Program-made: the position numbers and the translations under genes
Assembly: GCF_001591265.1 (NCBI RefSeq)
Contig: NZ_BCUL01000004.1
Coordinates: 62,001-126,000, forward strand
Length of the DNA: 64,000 bases
Source: Moraxella atlantae NBRC 14588
GTDB lineage: Bacteria > Pseudomonadota > Gammaproteobacteria > Pseudomonadales > Moraxellaceae
Direction of reading: 5' to 3'
Notes under the pieces: generated by a model
What the model was told of the DNA's origin: nothing
The model's database searches: none
Seen by the model: the letters and a program-made list of their open reading frames with translations, nothing else
Shown here: positions 27,075 through 35,892 of the stretch, in pieces
How the letters are laid out: each line of letters opens with the position of its first letter
How positions within the stretch are numbered: position 1 is the first letter of the stretch

Positions 27075-28181
27075 TTAGGCTTGTTTAACCTTAGGCAAAA
27101 ACGCAGGTTGCTGCATATTAAGCTCCCACAATTTTTCGGAAAAGCCATAGTAGTCTTTGCGGTTGGGGTCAAGCTCGGTGTCAATATTGGCATAGTCGCC
27201 ATGTTTGAGCAACGTTGCCATGTTGCGGTTCATTAGCACCGCCTTGCCCAAGCCGATCAGCTCAACCACGCCGCTGTTGTACGCGCGCTCGATGTCCTCA
27301 GCAGACAGCAAATTACCCACACCCATCAATGGCAGTCTGCCTGCCAAGCGCTCATGGATATGCGCCAAACGCGTTTTGTCGGTGCTAGCATCGCGGCGCG
27401 GCTCGGAGAAAAAGTCCCACAACGACACGTGAACGTATTGCAACGGTTTTTCGACCAATGCATCAATCAGCGCAAAGGTATCTGCCATCGTCAAGCCTTG
27501 CTCCTCGGGCTCTTCGGGGGACAAACGGTAGCCGACGATGAATTCTGGCTTGTTATGCGCTTGGCGCACCGCATCAACCGCATCAATGACTGCCAACGGG
27601 AATTTTAGGCGTTTTTCGCGGCTACCACCCCAATCATCGGTGCGGCGGTTGCTATGACCCGAAACAAATTGTTGGATCAAATAGCCGTTCGCACCGTGAA
27701 TTTCCACACCATCAAACCCTGCCGCAATCGCCAAACGAGCGGCATTGGCAAAGCCCTGAATCAGCGCGTGGATTTCTGCTTCGGTGACGGCGCGCGCGCC
27801 TGTGTCCGCATCATTGCTGGGGGCAACCTTGTCGCGCCCGTCGATGAGGTCTGTTTCTGCCAGCTTGCCGCCGTGATGGATTTGCAAAATCGCTTTAGCG
27901 CCTTGTTGTTTAAGTAGGTTGGCGGTTTGGGTCAAGCTTGCTAAGTCGTTGTCGTCGATGGCGTATGGCTGCCCTGCAAATGCCTTGCCCTCACGGGTGA
28001 CCAAAGTTGCGGCGGTAATAAACAGCCCAAAATCCGTCGCACGTCCGCGCAAAAATTCGCGCTCAGCGTCACTTAAATGCCCGTGCTCGTCAGATGCCCA
28101 GTGTGTCATGGGTGCAACGGCTAGGCGGTTTTTGAGCTCCACGCCATTGTTGAGAGTAAAGGGGGTGAATAATGCTTGCAT
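27075..28181 (-). CDS. Old Yellow Enzyme-family NADH:flavin oxidoreductase
   Basis: 368 aa FMN-binding TIM barrel. N-terminal FTLNNGVELKNRLAVAPMT, the substrate-binding pair in LQIHHGGK, GFDGVEIHGANGYLIQQF and the SNRRTDDWGGSREKR signature mark the family. It is more like the bacterial YqiG/bilirubin-type branch than like NemA. It probably reduces activated C=C bonds. SD AAGGG. The divergent upstream gene is an acetyltransferase separated by 325 bp containing repeated GTTTAG half-sites. Confidence 0.88.
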   Translation of the reverse strand: MQALFTPFTLNNGVELKNRLAVAPMTHWASDEHGHLSDAEREFLRGRATDFGLFITAATLVTREGKAFAGQPYAIDDNDLASLTQTANLLKQQGAKAILQIHHGGKLAETDLIDGRDKVAPSNDADTGARAVTEAEIHALIQGFANAARLAIAAGFDGVEIHGANGYLIQQFVSGHSNRRTDDWGGSREKRLKFPLAVIDAVDAVRQAHNKPEFIVGYRLSPEEPEEQGLTMADTFALIDALVEKPLQYVHVSLWDFFSEPRRDASTDKTRLAHIHERLAGRLPLMGVGNLLSAEDIERAYNSGVVELIGLGKAVLMNRNMATLLKHGDYANIDTELDPNRKDYYGFSEKLWELNMQQPAFLPKVKQA

Positions 28182-28506
28182 ACGGTTGCCCTTAGCTTAG
28201 TTGGCTGGATTGTCCAATATAGGGTATTATTAAGATTTTTTGTATATCAGCGCTAGTTAGTTTAGACAAACGCCTAAGCTTTAGATAAGCCCATGACCTG
28301 CAAAAAACAAGACTGGTAGATAAAAAAATGTTAATCGTGATCTATTGATCTATCTAGTGGGCAGTTTGCTGTATGCATAGGGGTGTTAAAAATTTGGCAA
28401 AAATTTAAAACCATGCATTCAAATTATTTGCCACCAAATGCTTGACGCAGCTTGAGTGCTCTTTTATAGTTTAGTCTAAACAAGCCACAAAAATAGGAAA
28501 TAAATC
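28182..28506. other. Intergenic control region between oxidoreductase and acetyltransferase
   Basis: 325 bp with no gene. It holds GTTTAGACAAAC at 28260-28271 and the palindrome GTTTAGTCTAAAC at 28469-28481, the latter overlapping the acetyltransferase promoter. Confidence 0.55.
28442..28481 (+). promoter_or_regulatory. Acetyltransferase promoter with overlapping palindrome
   Basis: TTGACG (28442-28447), 17-bp spacer, TATAGT (28465-28470). The 13-bp palindrome GTTTAGTCTAAAC (28469-28481) covers the expected transcription start, a classical repressor position. Confidence 0.6.
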
Positions 28507-29265
28507 ATGCACATCGAGTTTGGCAAAGCAAAGAAAAAATTACTATCGCGCGTGTATTTTTCGGGCGCAGACGATGACTTTAATTTTATCAAGCCAGAGG
28601 ACTATATCTTTTTTGATGCCAGTTTACGGCTTGAGCCGTACTGTTCATTTATGGGGCATCGCACGCTGTGCTCGATGGGCTCGTTTTCGTATTCTTGGTC
28701 AGGCTTGCCCACGTGGCTTAAGGTTGGGCGTTATTGCTCGATTGCCGCAGGATTGAAGTTCATGGGCGAGCGTCATCCATATGAGCGCATCAGCTCATCA
28801 TCCTTCACCTATGATGGCAATTTTGTGATCATGTCACGCTATCTTGAGGACAACGGTTATACCGATTTTGCGGTTGAACCCACACAAACCGCGCTGAACA
28901 ACGCACGTTTTGGCAACGATGTTTGGATTGGCGAGGGCGTGACGCTTGCCAATGGCATTCAGATCGGCGATGGCGCGATTGTGGCGGCAAACTCACACGT
29001 GGTCAAAGACGTGCCAGCGTATGCCATTGTTGGTGGCAACCCTGCCAAACTGATTAAATACCGTTTTTCCGAGGACGTGATTGCGCGGTTATTGCGTGTC
29101 AAATGGTGGAATTATTCATTTGTTAATTTTGATCATAAGGCGTTTCTTGACCCTGTGACGGCTTTGGATGTTTTGGAAAAAAAAATCGCTAACGGTACAG
29201 CGATTGTGCATAAACCCAAAATCATCACTGCCAAAAAATTGCTTGCAGCAGGTGGTAAGGTCTGA
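28507..29265 (+). CDS. CatB-like hexapeptide-repeat O-acetyltransferase
   Basis: 252 aa. The middle region carries left-handed beta-helix hexapeptide repeats (VGRYCSIAAGLKFMG; NARFGNDVWIGEGVTLANGI; IGDGAIVAANSHVVKDVPAY; AIVGGNPAKLIKYRF). The GNPAKLI ending and ERHPYERISSS segment are typical of the xenobiotic/CatB group. It probably transfers an acetyl group to a sugar or small molecule; the acceptor is unknown. Good SD (AGGAAATAAATC). Confidence 0.85.
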   Translation: MHIEFGKAKKKLLSRVYFSGADDDFNFIKPEDYIFFDASLRLEPYCSFMGHRTLCSMGSFSYSWSGLPTWLKVGRYCSIAAGLKFMGERHPYERISSSSFTYDGNFVIMSRYLEDNGYTDFAVEPTQTALNNARFGNDVWIGEGVTLANGIQIGDGAIVAANSHVVKDVPAYAIVGGNPAKLIKYRFSEDVIARLLRVKWWNYSFVNFDHKAFLDPVTALDVLEKKIANGTAIVHKPKIITAKKLLAAGGKV

Positions 29266-29410
29266 TCTGTCCTTGAGTCTGTCCAACTTTACGCCCAATA
29301 CGCATCCGTAAGGCTTGCTATTTGGCGCGATGTCGTGTTAAATAACGTCGGTTACACACCGTTGTTGCCATGACAACGGTGACCAACGGCACGATTGGGA
29401 ACACACGGCT

Positions 29411-29935
29411 ATGTCAGGATTTGCTTTTTCACACCAGTTTTCACAGCGCTGGCTGGCAACGCCAACCGCCATCAAGCACACCATCATGCAAGAATTGGCG
29501 GATATTCACACTTTGCTGCAGCCTGAGACCGAGCTAGAAAACTTCAGCTTTCAAGTTGATAATTTGCATGAAGCGGTCGAAACCTTACAGCAAATCGAAG
29601 CACTCAACCGCGCGGTCAGCAACAGCGAAAATGCGCCGTTTACCACCCCTGCCGAGCCCATCGAACCTGTATATGTGCCACCAAGCACCAACGAGCACGA
29701 CGCAACGCATACTGCCCACAGCGTGTATGCCATTCGTGATCCCAAACACGCTTTGACCGAGCTGCAAGTGCCTGCCATCACCGCCGATACCGATTTTGCG
29801 CAATTTACCGCTGAATTGCAAACCAATATCGACAGCTATGTTGAGGCACGCACACGCCAGTTTGCCGCTGAGCTCAAAGCCGAATTACACAACTGGCTGC
29901 ACACCACGTTTCAACCAGCCACAGATGATCAATAA
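29411..29935 (+). CDS. Hypothetical protein
   Basis: 174 aa, not recognised. It is mostly helical in character, acidic, with no signal peptide or membrane segment. A Pro-rich stretch (TTPAEPIEPVYVPPS) at about 76-91 links two helical halves, and the C-terminal part (about 130-165) reads as an amphipathic helix rich in Glu/Ala. Codon use resembles its neighbours. It lies between the acetyltransferase and convergent uvrC. Confidence 0.6.
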   Translation: MSGFAFSHQFSQRWLATPTAIKHTIMQELADIHTLLQPETELENFSFQVDNLHEAVETLQQIEALNRAVSNSENAPFTTPAEPIEPVYVPPSTNEHDATHTAHSVYAIRDPKHALTELQVPAITADTDFAQFTAELQTNIDSYVEARTRQFAAELKAELHNWLHTTFQPATDDQ

Positions 29936-30034
29936 CCATGGCTTATAGTTTTTAGCCAAATTTTAACGGCTTATTCCTTTAACGGTTTAGTCTTTTAACA
30001 TAACGGTTTAGCTAATACTACACACCGCTTGGGG

Positions 30035-32092
30035 TTAGTGATGCAGTACCTTATAAATGGTATTTGCCATGACTTTGCCGATGCCGTGAACTTGTTCGAT
30101 TTCTGCCTGTGACGCGCCCAGTAGCTGCTGCAGGCCGCCAAAATGGTTGAGCAAATCACGGCGGCGCTTTTCACCCAAACCCGGAATGGCTTCTAGCACC
30201 GAGCTTGCGCGGCGTTTGTCGCGTTTTTTGCGGTGTGCGGTGATGGCAAAGCGGTGCGCCTCATCGCGAATGTGCATAATCAGGTGCAATGCTTTGCTGT
30301 CAGGTGGTAAATCCAGCGGTTCACGGTCGATAAAGTGCAGCACTTCAAGCCCCGCCTTGCGCCCCTCGCCTTTTGCCACACCAACCAGCAGCGTTTGCCC
30401 CAAAATACCAAGTTCGGTCAGCACATTTTTTGCCATGTTGAGCTGTCCTTTGCCGCCATCAATCAGCAATAAATCGGGTAACGGCTGTTTGCTGTAGCGA
30501 CGGGTCAGGGCTTGCTGCATGGCGGCGTAGTCATCACCGCCTGTGATGCCATGGATGGCGTATTGGCGATAGTCGCGTTTGCGCAAGCCACCTTGGTCGC
30601 AAACCACGCAGCTGGCGATGGTTGCCTCGCCCATGGTGTGAGAAATGTCAAAGCATTCGATGCGGTCAAGCGTTTTGCCGTCAAGCGCATCACGCAAGAT
30701 GTCTTGCAATGCCCGATAACGCGCTTTGACCTCGAGGTAATCGCCAAGTTTGGTTTGGAGGGCGTTGTTGGCGTTCATTTGGGCAAGGCTCAGCCATTCG
30801 GCACGTTGCTCACGTACACGGGTTTTGATAGCGACTTTTTTGCCAAACTGCTCGGCTAAGGCATCGCCAACGGCGGCTTGGTCGGGCAGTTCATGGCTTA
30901 CAATCAAGTCATCGGGCAAGTCATCACTGACTTGAAAATAAAATGAGCTGACAAATTCTGACAAGTTTTCGGCAAGATCTTGCTGGCTGTCGACATCGGG
31001 AAAATAGTTGTTGCCGCCCAATACGCGCCCACCGCGCACGTTCATGACGTGCACGCAGGTGATGCCTGCTTGGCTGGCAATGGCGATGATGTCGGCTTCA
31101 CCTTTGACCGTGTAAACGGCTTGTTTGGCTTGCACCTCGCGCAGCATGGATAGCTGATCGCGATAAAACGCGGCTTGCTCAAACTGCATGTCCTCGGCGG
31201 CTTGCTCCATTTTGCCAACCAAACGCACCTGCAAGTCGTTGCCCTCGCCTTTTAAAAACCGAATGGTGTTATTGACATCATCGGCGTAATCCTCGGGCGA
31301 TACCAGCCCCACACACGGCGCACGGCAACGCTTGATTTGGTATTCAAGACACGGCCGCTGCCGCGCCTTAAAAAATGTGTTGGTGCATTGGCGCACCTGA
31401 AACATTTTTTGCATAAGCAGTAGGGTTTCTTTTGCTGCGTGCGCTGACGGAAACGGGCCAAAAAACTTGCCCTTTTGGTGTTGCCCTTTGCCGCGCCCGT
31501 ACGCCAGCCGTGGGTAGGGTTTGTCGGCAGAGATGAATACGTACAGGTAGGATTTGTCGTCGCGCAGCAGCACGTTGTAGGGCGGACGGTGCAGCTTAAT
31601 GAGGTTCTGCTCTAGCAGCAGTGCCTCGGTTTCGGAGCGCGTGATGAGGGTGTCTATGTGATGAATACGCTGCACCAAGGCGCGCGTTTTGGGATGGTCG
31701 ATGGTCTTGGCAAAGTAGCTGCTGACGCGGTTTTTGAGCGATTTTGCCTTGCCGACATACAAAATATCGCCGTTTTTGCCCACCATCTTGTAGACCCCTG
31801 GCAGATTGGGCAAGCGTTTGATGAGGTGATTGAGGTACGCTTTGCGTTCGGCGGTGGTGGCAGAGACGGGTGGAATACTGGTGTTGATGGTGATACCGTC
31901 ACCGATAACAGGTTCGCTTGGCGTGTGCGGGGCATCGGGCTGCGCGTTTGTCATGTCGGCATTGCGCTGTACTTCAGACGCGCTTGCTGTGCCGCTGTTT
32001 TGGTCGATGTCTAACACTGACGCGGCGTTTAATTCGCTGCTTTTTAATTCACTGCTTGGTGGCAAAACGGGTGGTAAATCGGTATCGGGCAT
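30035..32092 (-). CDS. uvrC: Excinuclease ABC subunit C
   Basis: 685 aa. The GIY-YIG nuclease domain begins at about 96 ([20 protein letters not shown]). A Cys-rich linker ([15 protein letters not shown]), a UVR domain (about 265-300), the RNase H-like 5' nuclease domain ([31 protein letters not shown]) and a C-terminal helix-hairpin-helix pair ([21 protein letters not shown]) follow. It makes the dual incision in nucleotide excision repair. About 80 extra N-terminal residues of low complexity precede the nuclease domain; the true start might be internal, e.g. at about residue 47. Confidence 0.96.
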   Translation of the reverse strand: MPDTDLPPVLPPSSELKSSELNAASVLDIDQNSGTASASEVQRNADMTNAQPDAPHTPSEPVIGDGITINTSIPPVSATTAERKAYLNHLIKRLPNLPGVYKMVGKNGDILYVGKAKSLKNRVSSYFAKTIDHPKTRALVQRIHHIDTLITRSETEALLLEQNLIKLHRPPYNVLLRDDKSYLYVFISADKPYPRLAYGRGKGQHQKGKFFGPFPSAHAAKETLLLMQKMFQVRQCTNTFFKARQRPCLEYQIKRCRAPCVGLVSPEDYADDVNNTIRFLKGEGNDLQVRLVGKMEQAAEDMQFEQAAFYRDQLSMLREVQAKQAVYTVKGEADIIAIASQAGITCVHVMNVRGGRVLGGNNYFPDVDSQQDLAENLSEFVSSFYFQVSDDLPDDLIVSHELPDQAAVGDALAEQFGKKVAIKTRVREQRAEWLSLAQMNANNALQTKLGDYLEVKARYRALQDILRDALDGKTLDRIECFDISHTMGEATIASCVVCDQGGLRKRDYRQYAIHGITGGDDYAAMQQALTRRYSKQPLPDLLLIDGGKGQLNMAKNVLTELGILGQTLLVGVAKGEGRKAGLEVLHFIDREPLDLPPDSKALHLIMHIRDEAHRFAITAHRKKRDKRRASSVLEAIPGLGEKRRRDLLNHFGGLQQLLGASQAEIEQVHGIGKVMANTIYKVLHH

Positions 32093-32168
32093 AACAGAAT
32101 AACTCGGTTGGCAATGGATTGCGACAGGGGTTATATTGCGTGGATTGGTTGGGTTTTAAACAAGTTGC

Positions 32169-32582
32169 TTAGCCTCGTCGATGATTTTTGGGATCTTTGG
32201 ACGTATCACGCTGTGAGCGCACGCGGATTTTTTGCCCAGCAGGGCGTTTTTTGACCCAGTTGATAAACTTGACGATATCGTCATTGCCCAACAGCCGCTC
32301 GACCGTGTGATAATAATCGGCCAGTTCTTGGTTGCTAAACACTCGATGCACCTGACTGTGGCATGGACGGCATAGCATGGCGATTTCGGTTTTCATCTCG
32401 GCGCGGCTAAACTCACGCTGTGTACGTGCTTTGTTGTGGCGTGATTGTGGGATCAGATGGTGGCGCGTCAAGACAACTGCTTGGCGTTGGCACAGCTCAC
32501 ACGCGCCCATTGCGTCATCATCGTTTGCTGCTTCGACTTGCTCAAGCCAGTCTAGGTACGCTTGTTGGGATTTTTTTGGCAT
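32169..32582 (-). CDS. HNH endonuclease family protein
   Basis: 137 aa. A zinc-binding CELC and CRPC pair brackets the HNH core: TRHHLIPQSRHNK (catalytic HH) and CRPCHSQVHRVFSN. The tail is highly basic. Such small YisB-like HNH proteins are common in proteobacterial chromosomes; the substrate is unknown. It lies between uvrC and a methyltransferase on the same strand, gaps of 76 and 15 bp. Confidence 0.82.
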   Translation of the reverse strand: MPKKSQQAYLDWLEQVEAANDDDAMGACELCQRQAVVLTRHHLIPQSRHNKARTQREFSRAEMKTEIAMLCRPCHSQVHRVFSNQELADYYHTVERLLGNDDIVKFINWVKKRPAGQKIRVRSQRDTSKDPKNHRRG

Positions 32583-32597
32583 AATTATTGGCTAAAT

Positions 32598-33203
32598 TTA
32601 CGCTTTGACCGCCTTGGTGATGGTGTAGGTTTTGCCCTGTTTGATTTTTTCGCTATTGCCAAACACTTCGGTGAATGAACGCTTCATAAACTCGCGTAGC
32701 CCATTGATGGTGACAACATAAAACCGTGCGCCTGCATCCATCGCGTTGTAGGCATCAAGCAGGTACAAATAATGCTGCTCTTTGCTGGCTTTGGCAGGCA
32801 AATTTGACATGACAAGACTAAAGCGACGCGCGGTATCGACTTGGGCAAAACCGTTGGACAACATGACTTGGGTATTGGTCAAGCCGTTTTTTTGGCAGTT
32901 GCGCTCAGCGTACTGCACAGCGACAAAGTCTTTATCAATCAGCAAATGCTGACCATTGGGACATTCACGCGCCGCCGTCATGCCAAGCACACCATAGCCG
33001 CAGCCTAGATCAATCGAATCATCATCAGGCAAAAATTCGATATAATCCAACAACATCAAGCTGCCGTCATCGAGTTTTTCGGGTGAAAATAGCCCCCACG
33101 TGCTGACAAAATCAAACGGCTTGCCAAGTACGTCTTGACGAAACGCGATATCTTGCCGCCAATGGGCGGATTTTTTGAGCAAATCGGGGTCAATGCGGTG
33201 CAT
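32598..33203 (-). CDS. Class I SAM-dependent methyltransferase (RsmC/RlmG-like)
   Basis: 201 aa from the ATG at 33203 (AGGA at proper spacing); the open frame extends upstream but looks non-coding. SIDLGCGYGVLGMTAA is the SAM-binding motif I, and SLVMSNLPAK corresponds to the NPP(F/Y)-like catalytic motif IV, here NLPA. The fold and order match the MTS domain of RsmC/RlmG-type rRNA guanine methyltransferases, but the protein lacks their N-terminal half. The substrate may be rRNA, but that is uncertain. Confidence 0.8.
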   Translation of the reverse strand: MHRIDPDLLKKSAHWRQDIAFRQDVLGKPFDFVSTWGLFSPEKLDDGSLMLLDYIEFLPDDDSIDLGCGYGVLGMTAARECPNGQHLLIDKDFVAVQYAERNCQKNGLTNTQVMLSNGFAQVDTARRFSLVMSNLPAKASKEQHYLYLLDAYNAMDAGARFYVVTINGLREFMKRSFTEVFGNSEKIKQGKTYTITKAVKA

Positions 33204-33447
33204 GGCGATTCCTTGTTGGCGGTATGTTGCGTGGTAGGGCGTGCGTGACGCTGTTATTTTAATTGGGCAAATGGGTGATTTTATCAAGCGTGCCGCCACA
33301 CACGCAATCAAGAAACGCTCAACAAACACAACAGCAAAACATGCTACAATGCCACCACGCGCGCGCTATTTTTCCGTTTTGAAATAAATGGTTAAATAAA
33401 CGCTAAGCCTTATACCCAACCTTATCACAGCCATAAAAACCACCACC

Positions 33448-34116
33448 ATGAGCCGAATTTTATTGCTAGAAGATGACACCCAAATCGCCGACGCACTGCT
33501 AACAGGACTACACCGCCAAGGCATGATGGTCGAATGGCTAAATAATGCACGTGAGGGGCGGTGGGCATTGGACGCTGAGCAGTTTGACGCGGTGCTATTG
33601 GATTTGAGCCTGCCTGAGGGTGACGGCATGACGTTATTGGCAGAATGGCGCGCGCGTGGCTTTGACACGCCCGTGCTGATTATCACCGCGCGTGACGCGA
33701 TTGCCAACCGTGTAGCAGGGCTGAATGCTGGCGCGGATGATTATTTGGTCAAGCCGTTTGCGCTCGATGAGCTGATTGCACGGCTGCAAGCCTTGATTCG
33801 GCGCAGCCAAGGGCGTAGTCAGCCTGCCATGCGCTATGGCAAGGTTGAGTATCAGCCGCACAGCCAACAGGTGCTGGTCGATGGGCAACCTGTTGAAATG
33901 ACAGGCAAAGAGGTCGCGCTGTTGGCGTTGCTGATGGCACAGCCTAACCACATCCATAGCCGCGCGAGCCTTGAAGACAAAGTCTATGGTTGGCAGCAAG
34001 AGGTGGATAGCAACGCCATCGAGGTGCATATTCACCACTTGCGTAAAAAACTGGGCAACGACTTCATTTTGACCAAACGCGGATTGGGGTATTACCTCAA
34101 TCCTGAACTTAACTAA
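33448..34116 (+). CDS. OmpR-family response regulator, PmrA/QseB-like
   Basis: 222 aa. Receiver domain 1-115 with acidic pair D9/D10, phospho-acceptor D52 (LLDLSLP), T80 and K102 (YLVKPF). The C-terminal winged helix (about 125-220) ends with IHHLRKKLG and TKRGLGYYL. The TRGLGYYL-type end resembles PmrA/BasR and QseB. No kinase follows directly. The probable partner (39860) lies beyond a mobile element and three redox genes and is itself followed by an eptA-like gene, as in PmrAB systems. The promoter is probably the extended -10 TGCTACAAT near 33348. Confidence 0.88.
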   Translation: MSRILLLEDDTQIADALLTGLHRQGMMVEWLNNAREGRWALDAEQFDAVLLDLSLPEGDGMTLLAEWRARGFDTPVLIITARDAIANRVAGLNAGADDYLVKPFALDELIARLQALIRRSQGRSQPAMRYGKVEYQPHSQQVLVDGQPVEMTGKEVALLALLMAQPNHIHSRASLEDKVYGWQQEVDSNAIEVHIHHLRKKLGNDFILTKRGLGYYLNPELN

Positions 34117-34287
34117 ACCGAACATGATTTGATTTTTTTAAACTATTTTGCCATATCACAAAATTTTACAAAACTATTGTTCTATAACCAGCAAGACGCG
34201 ATTACACTAAATTGCATCGCGTCACGTTTGTGCAAAATGCAACGCTATAAACGACGCCCGTATCAAAAATTGCGCTTGTACTGATAT

Positions 34288-34377
34288 TTTTATCATCTTA
34301 TATTTTATCATCTTATATTTTATCATCTTATATTTTATCATCTTATATTTTATCATCTTATATTTTATCATCTTATA
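34288..34377. repeat. Tandem repeat, six perfect copies of a 15-bp unit
   Basis: TTTTATCATCTTATA repeated six times without a mismatch, starting every 15 bp from 34288. It lies between the response regulator and the tnpB element. Its TTTTATCATC part equals the junction (target plus first bases) of the tnpB element at 34470-34479. Confidence 0.93.
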
Positions 34378-35504
34378 TAAAGTTACGCCGTGCTCTACCA
34401 TCAAGCCGTTGGATCTACCCGGCCCGTTCTTGACTTGATGGGCGATGCATGACGATTTAAAAAATAGATTTTTATCATCCGTTGCCGTAAAACCACCGAC
34501 TTTAGGCGGTGGATATAAGGCAACTCCGAAACCATGCTTACACACAGAAACTTATTAAATATGTTAAACTAACCCCATGAAAACCCTCAAGCTACGCATA
34601 AAAGACAAACACACAGACCAACTAAACCGCCTAAGCGGTTTGGTCAATTTTGTGTGGAACTATGTCAATGACTTGAGTTTTAAATACCTACAACGTACTG
34701 GTAAATTCTTTAGTGCCTATGACCTAAACGAATACACCAAAGGTAGCGGTGAACTGCTAGGCTTGCATTCTCAAACCATACAAGCCATTAACGAAACTCA
34801 CGCCAAGTCGCGACGCCAATTCAAAAAGGCTAAACTATCATGGCGAACCAACCACCCAAAGGCAAAGCGTAAAAGCCTAGGTTGGATTCCATTTAAGCAA
34901 TCCGCAATCAAATTACTGGCTACCCATCAGACGGGTAAAAAAGGCTTAAAATCAACCCTACAGCTTAGTTTAGCCAAAGGACAAAAGCTCATCATCGATC
35001 TATGGGACAGCTACAATCTTGCCTTGTATGACCTCAATACGGTTGAAGTGGTGCAAGACAGCCGTAACCGTTGGTATGCCTGTATCACCGTTAAAGACTA
35101 CCCAAAAACCGAGTGCGGAACAGGTAGTGTCGGCATAGACTTAGGCTTAAAAGACAGTGCCACCGCCTCAAACGGTGACAAACTCACCATCAAACAGACG
35201 CTAAAATATGCCAAAGCGTTAGCCACCGCCCAACGAGCCAAAAACAAACAACGTGTCAAAGCGATTCATGCCAAAATCAAAAATACACGCCAAGACCTCA
35301 TCCACAAATTCACCACAGGGCTAGTTAAAAACAATGCCCTAATCGTGGTCGGTGATGTAAAAACCACCCAATTTAGCCATAAAAAAGGCAAACTAGCCAA
35401 ATCGGTTTACGATGCAGGTTGGTTTGAACTCAAACGACAACTGACCTATAAATGCGAGAACGCAGGTTGCCGTTTTGAAATCGTAAATGAACGATACACT
35501 ACCT

Positions 35505-35565
35505 GAGGACGGCACTAGCGAAGCACTGCTTCGCCCGTCCGCAAGACAAGGGCTATGCCCGCCGT
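35505..35565 (+). repeat. Hairpin insert 1 in tnpB
   Basis: 61 bp, from GAGGACGG to GCCCGCCGT. Nested stems: GGACGG/CCGTCC (35507-35512/35535-35540) enclosing GCGAAGC-act-GCTTCGC (35518-35524/35528-35534), then GCAAGACAA and a small hairpin GGGC-tat-GCCC. Inserted just before the first zinc-finger CxxC of tnpB. Confidence 0.8.
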
Positions 35566-35632
35566 GATGTGCTCGTGCTGTGGCGATATGTCCAGTAGTC
35601 CAAAAGGTAGCGCAGGTTTGCGAATAAGAGAT

Positions 35633-35692
35633 GAGAACGGATAAGCAAAGCACTGCTTTGCCCGTTCGCAAGACAAGAGCTATGCTCGCAGT
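35633..35692 (+). repeat. Hairpin insert 2 in tnpB
   Basis: 60 bp, from GAGAACGG to GCTCGCAGT. Same architecture as insert 1: GAACGG/CCGTTC (35635-35640/35662-35667), GCAAAGC-act-GCTTTGC (35645-35651/35655-35661), GCAAGACAA and GAGC-tat-GCTC. The three stem differences from insert 1 are all compensated on the opposite strand. Inserted between the two zinc-finger halves. Confidence 0.8.
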
Positions 35693-35892
35693 AGACTTGT
35701 GCAAAGTGTGGCACATGGCATGATAGAGATATTAACGCCAGTAAGAACATTCTTGCGGTCGGGCTTGACCGTCTTGTAGAAGAAATCCCCTCACTTTAGG
35801 GAGGGGAGGAAGTCAACGCGCCACCCAACTGTATTACAAACACGCGCCGCCACGCGCTGCGACAACAACCTACCACTTAATGAGCCCGACTT

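Larger units (their letters stand above)
34577..35799 (+). pseudogene. tnpB: tnpB, RNA-guided nuclease gene broken by two hairpin inserts
   Basis: The frame opens at 34577 and hits TGA at 35504 after 309 aa, ending NERYTT. It includes the N-terminal helix-turn-helix/WED region and RuvC-I GIDLGLKDSA (D188). At RuvC-II the sequence reads VVGDVKTTQF instead of the common V-E-D/N-L. The remaining coding DNA survives downstream: CSCCGDMSSSPKGSAGLRI (zinc-finger first half), then TCAKCGTWHDRDINASKN (second CxxC and RuvC-III Asp), ending IPSL-stop at 35797. Two related ~60-bp repeats separate these blocks. The first adds a net 60 bp in frame but brings stop codons; the second shifts the frame. Confidence 0.85.
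34476..35816 (+). mobile_element. tnpB-only IS200/IS605 (IS1341-like) element
   Basis: 1,341 bp. Inserted after TTTAT, with left hairpin CCACCG-actttagg-CGGTGG inside TTGCC/GGCAA and right hairpin CCCCTC...GAGGGG followed by AGGAAGTCAA. The first ~50 bp and last ~70 bp match the three 342-bp elements at 21447, 22482 and 50127. It contains tnpB only and no tnpA, so movement would need a transposase from elsewhere. It separates the response regulator from the cytochrome/amine oxidase genes. Confidence 0.9.

Noticed and set aside
34288-34377. Tandem array considered as CRISPR
   Set aside because: Units are contiguous and identical with no spacers; no cas gene nearby. No CRISPR array was found in the window.
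34222-34545. Minus-strand ORF of 107 codons with repeated KYKMI
   Set aside because: It exists only because the 15-bp tandem array is a multiple of three; no SD and no family likeness.
35505-35692. Group I or II intron in tnpB
   Set aside because: Each insert is only about 60 bp, far too short for a self-splicing core, and the second shifts the frame.
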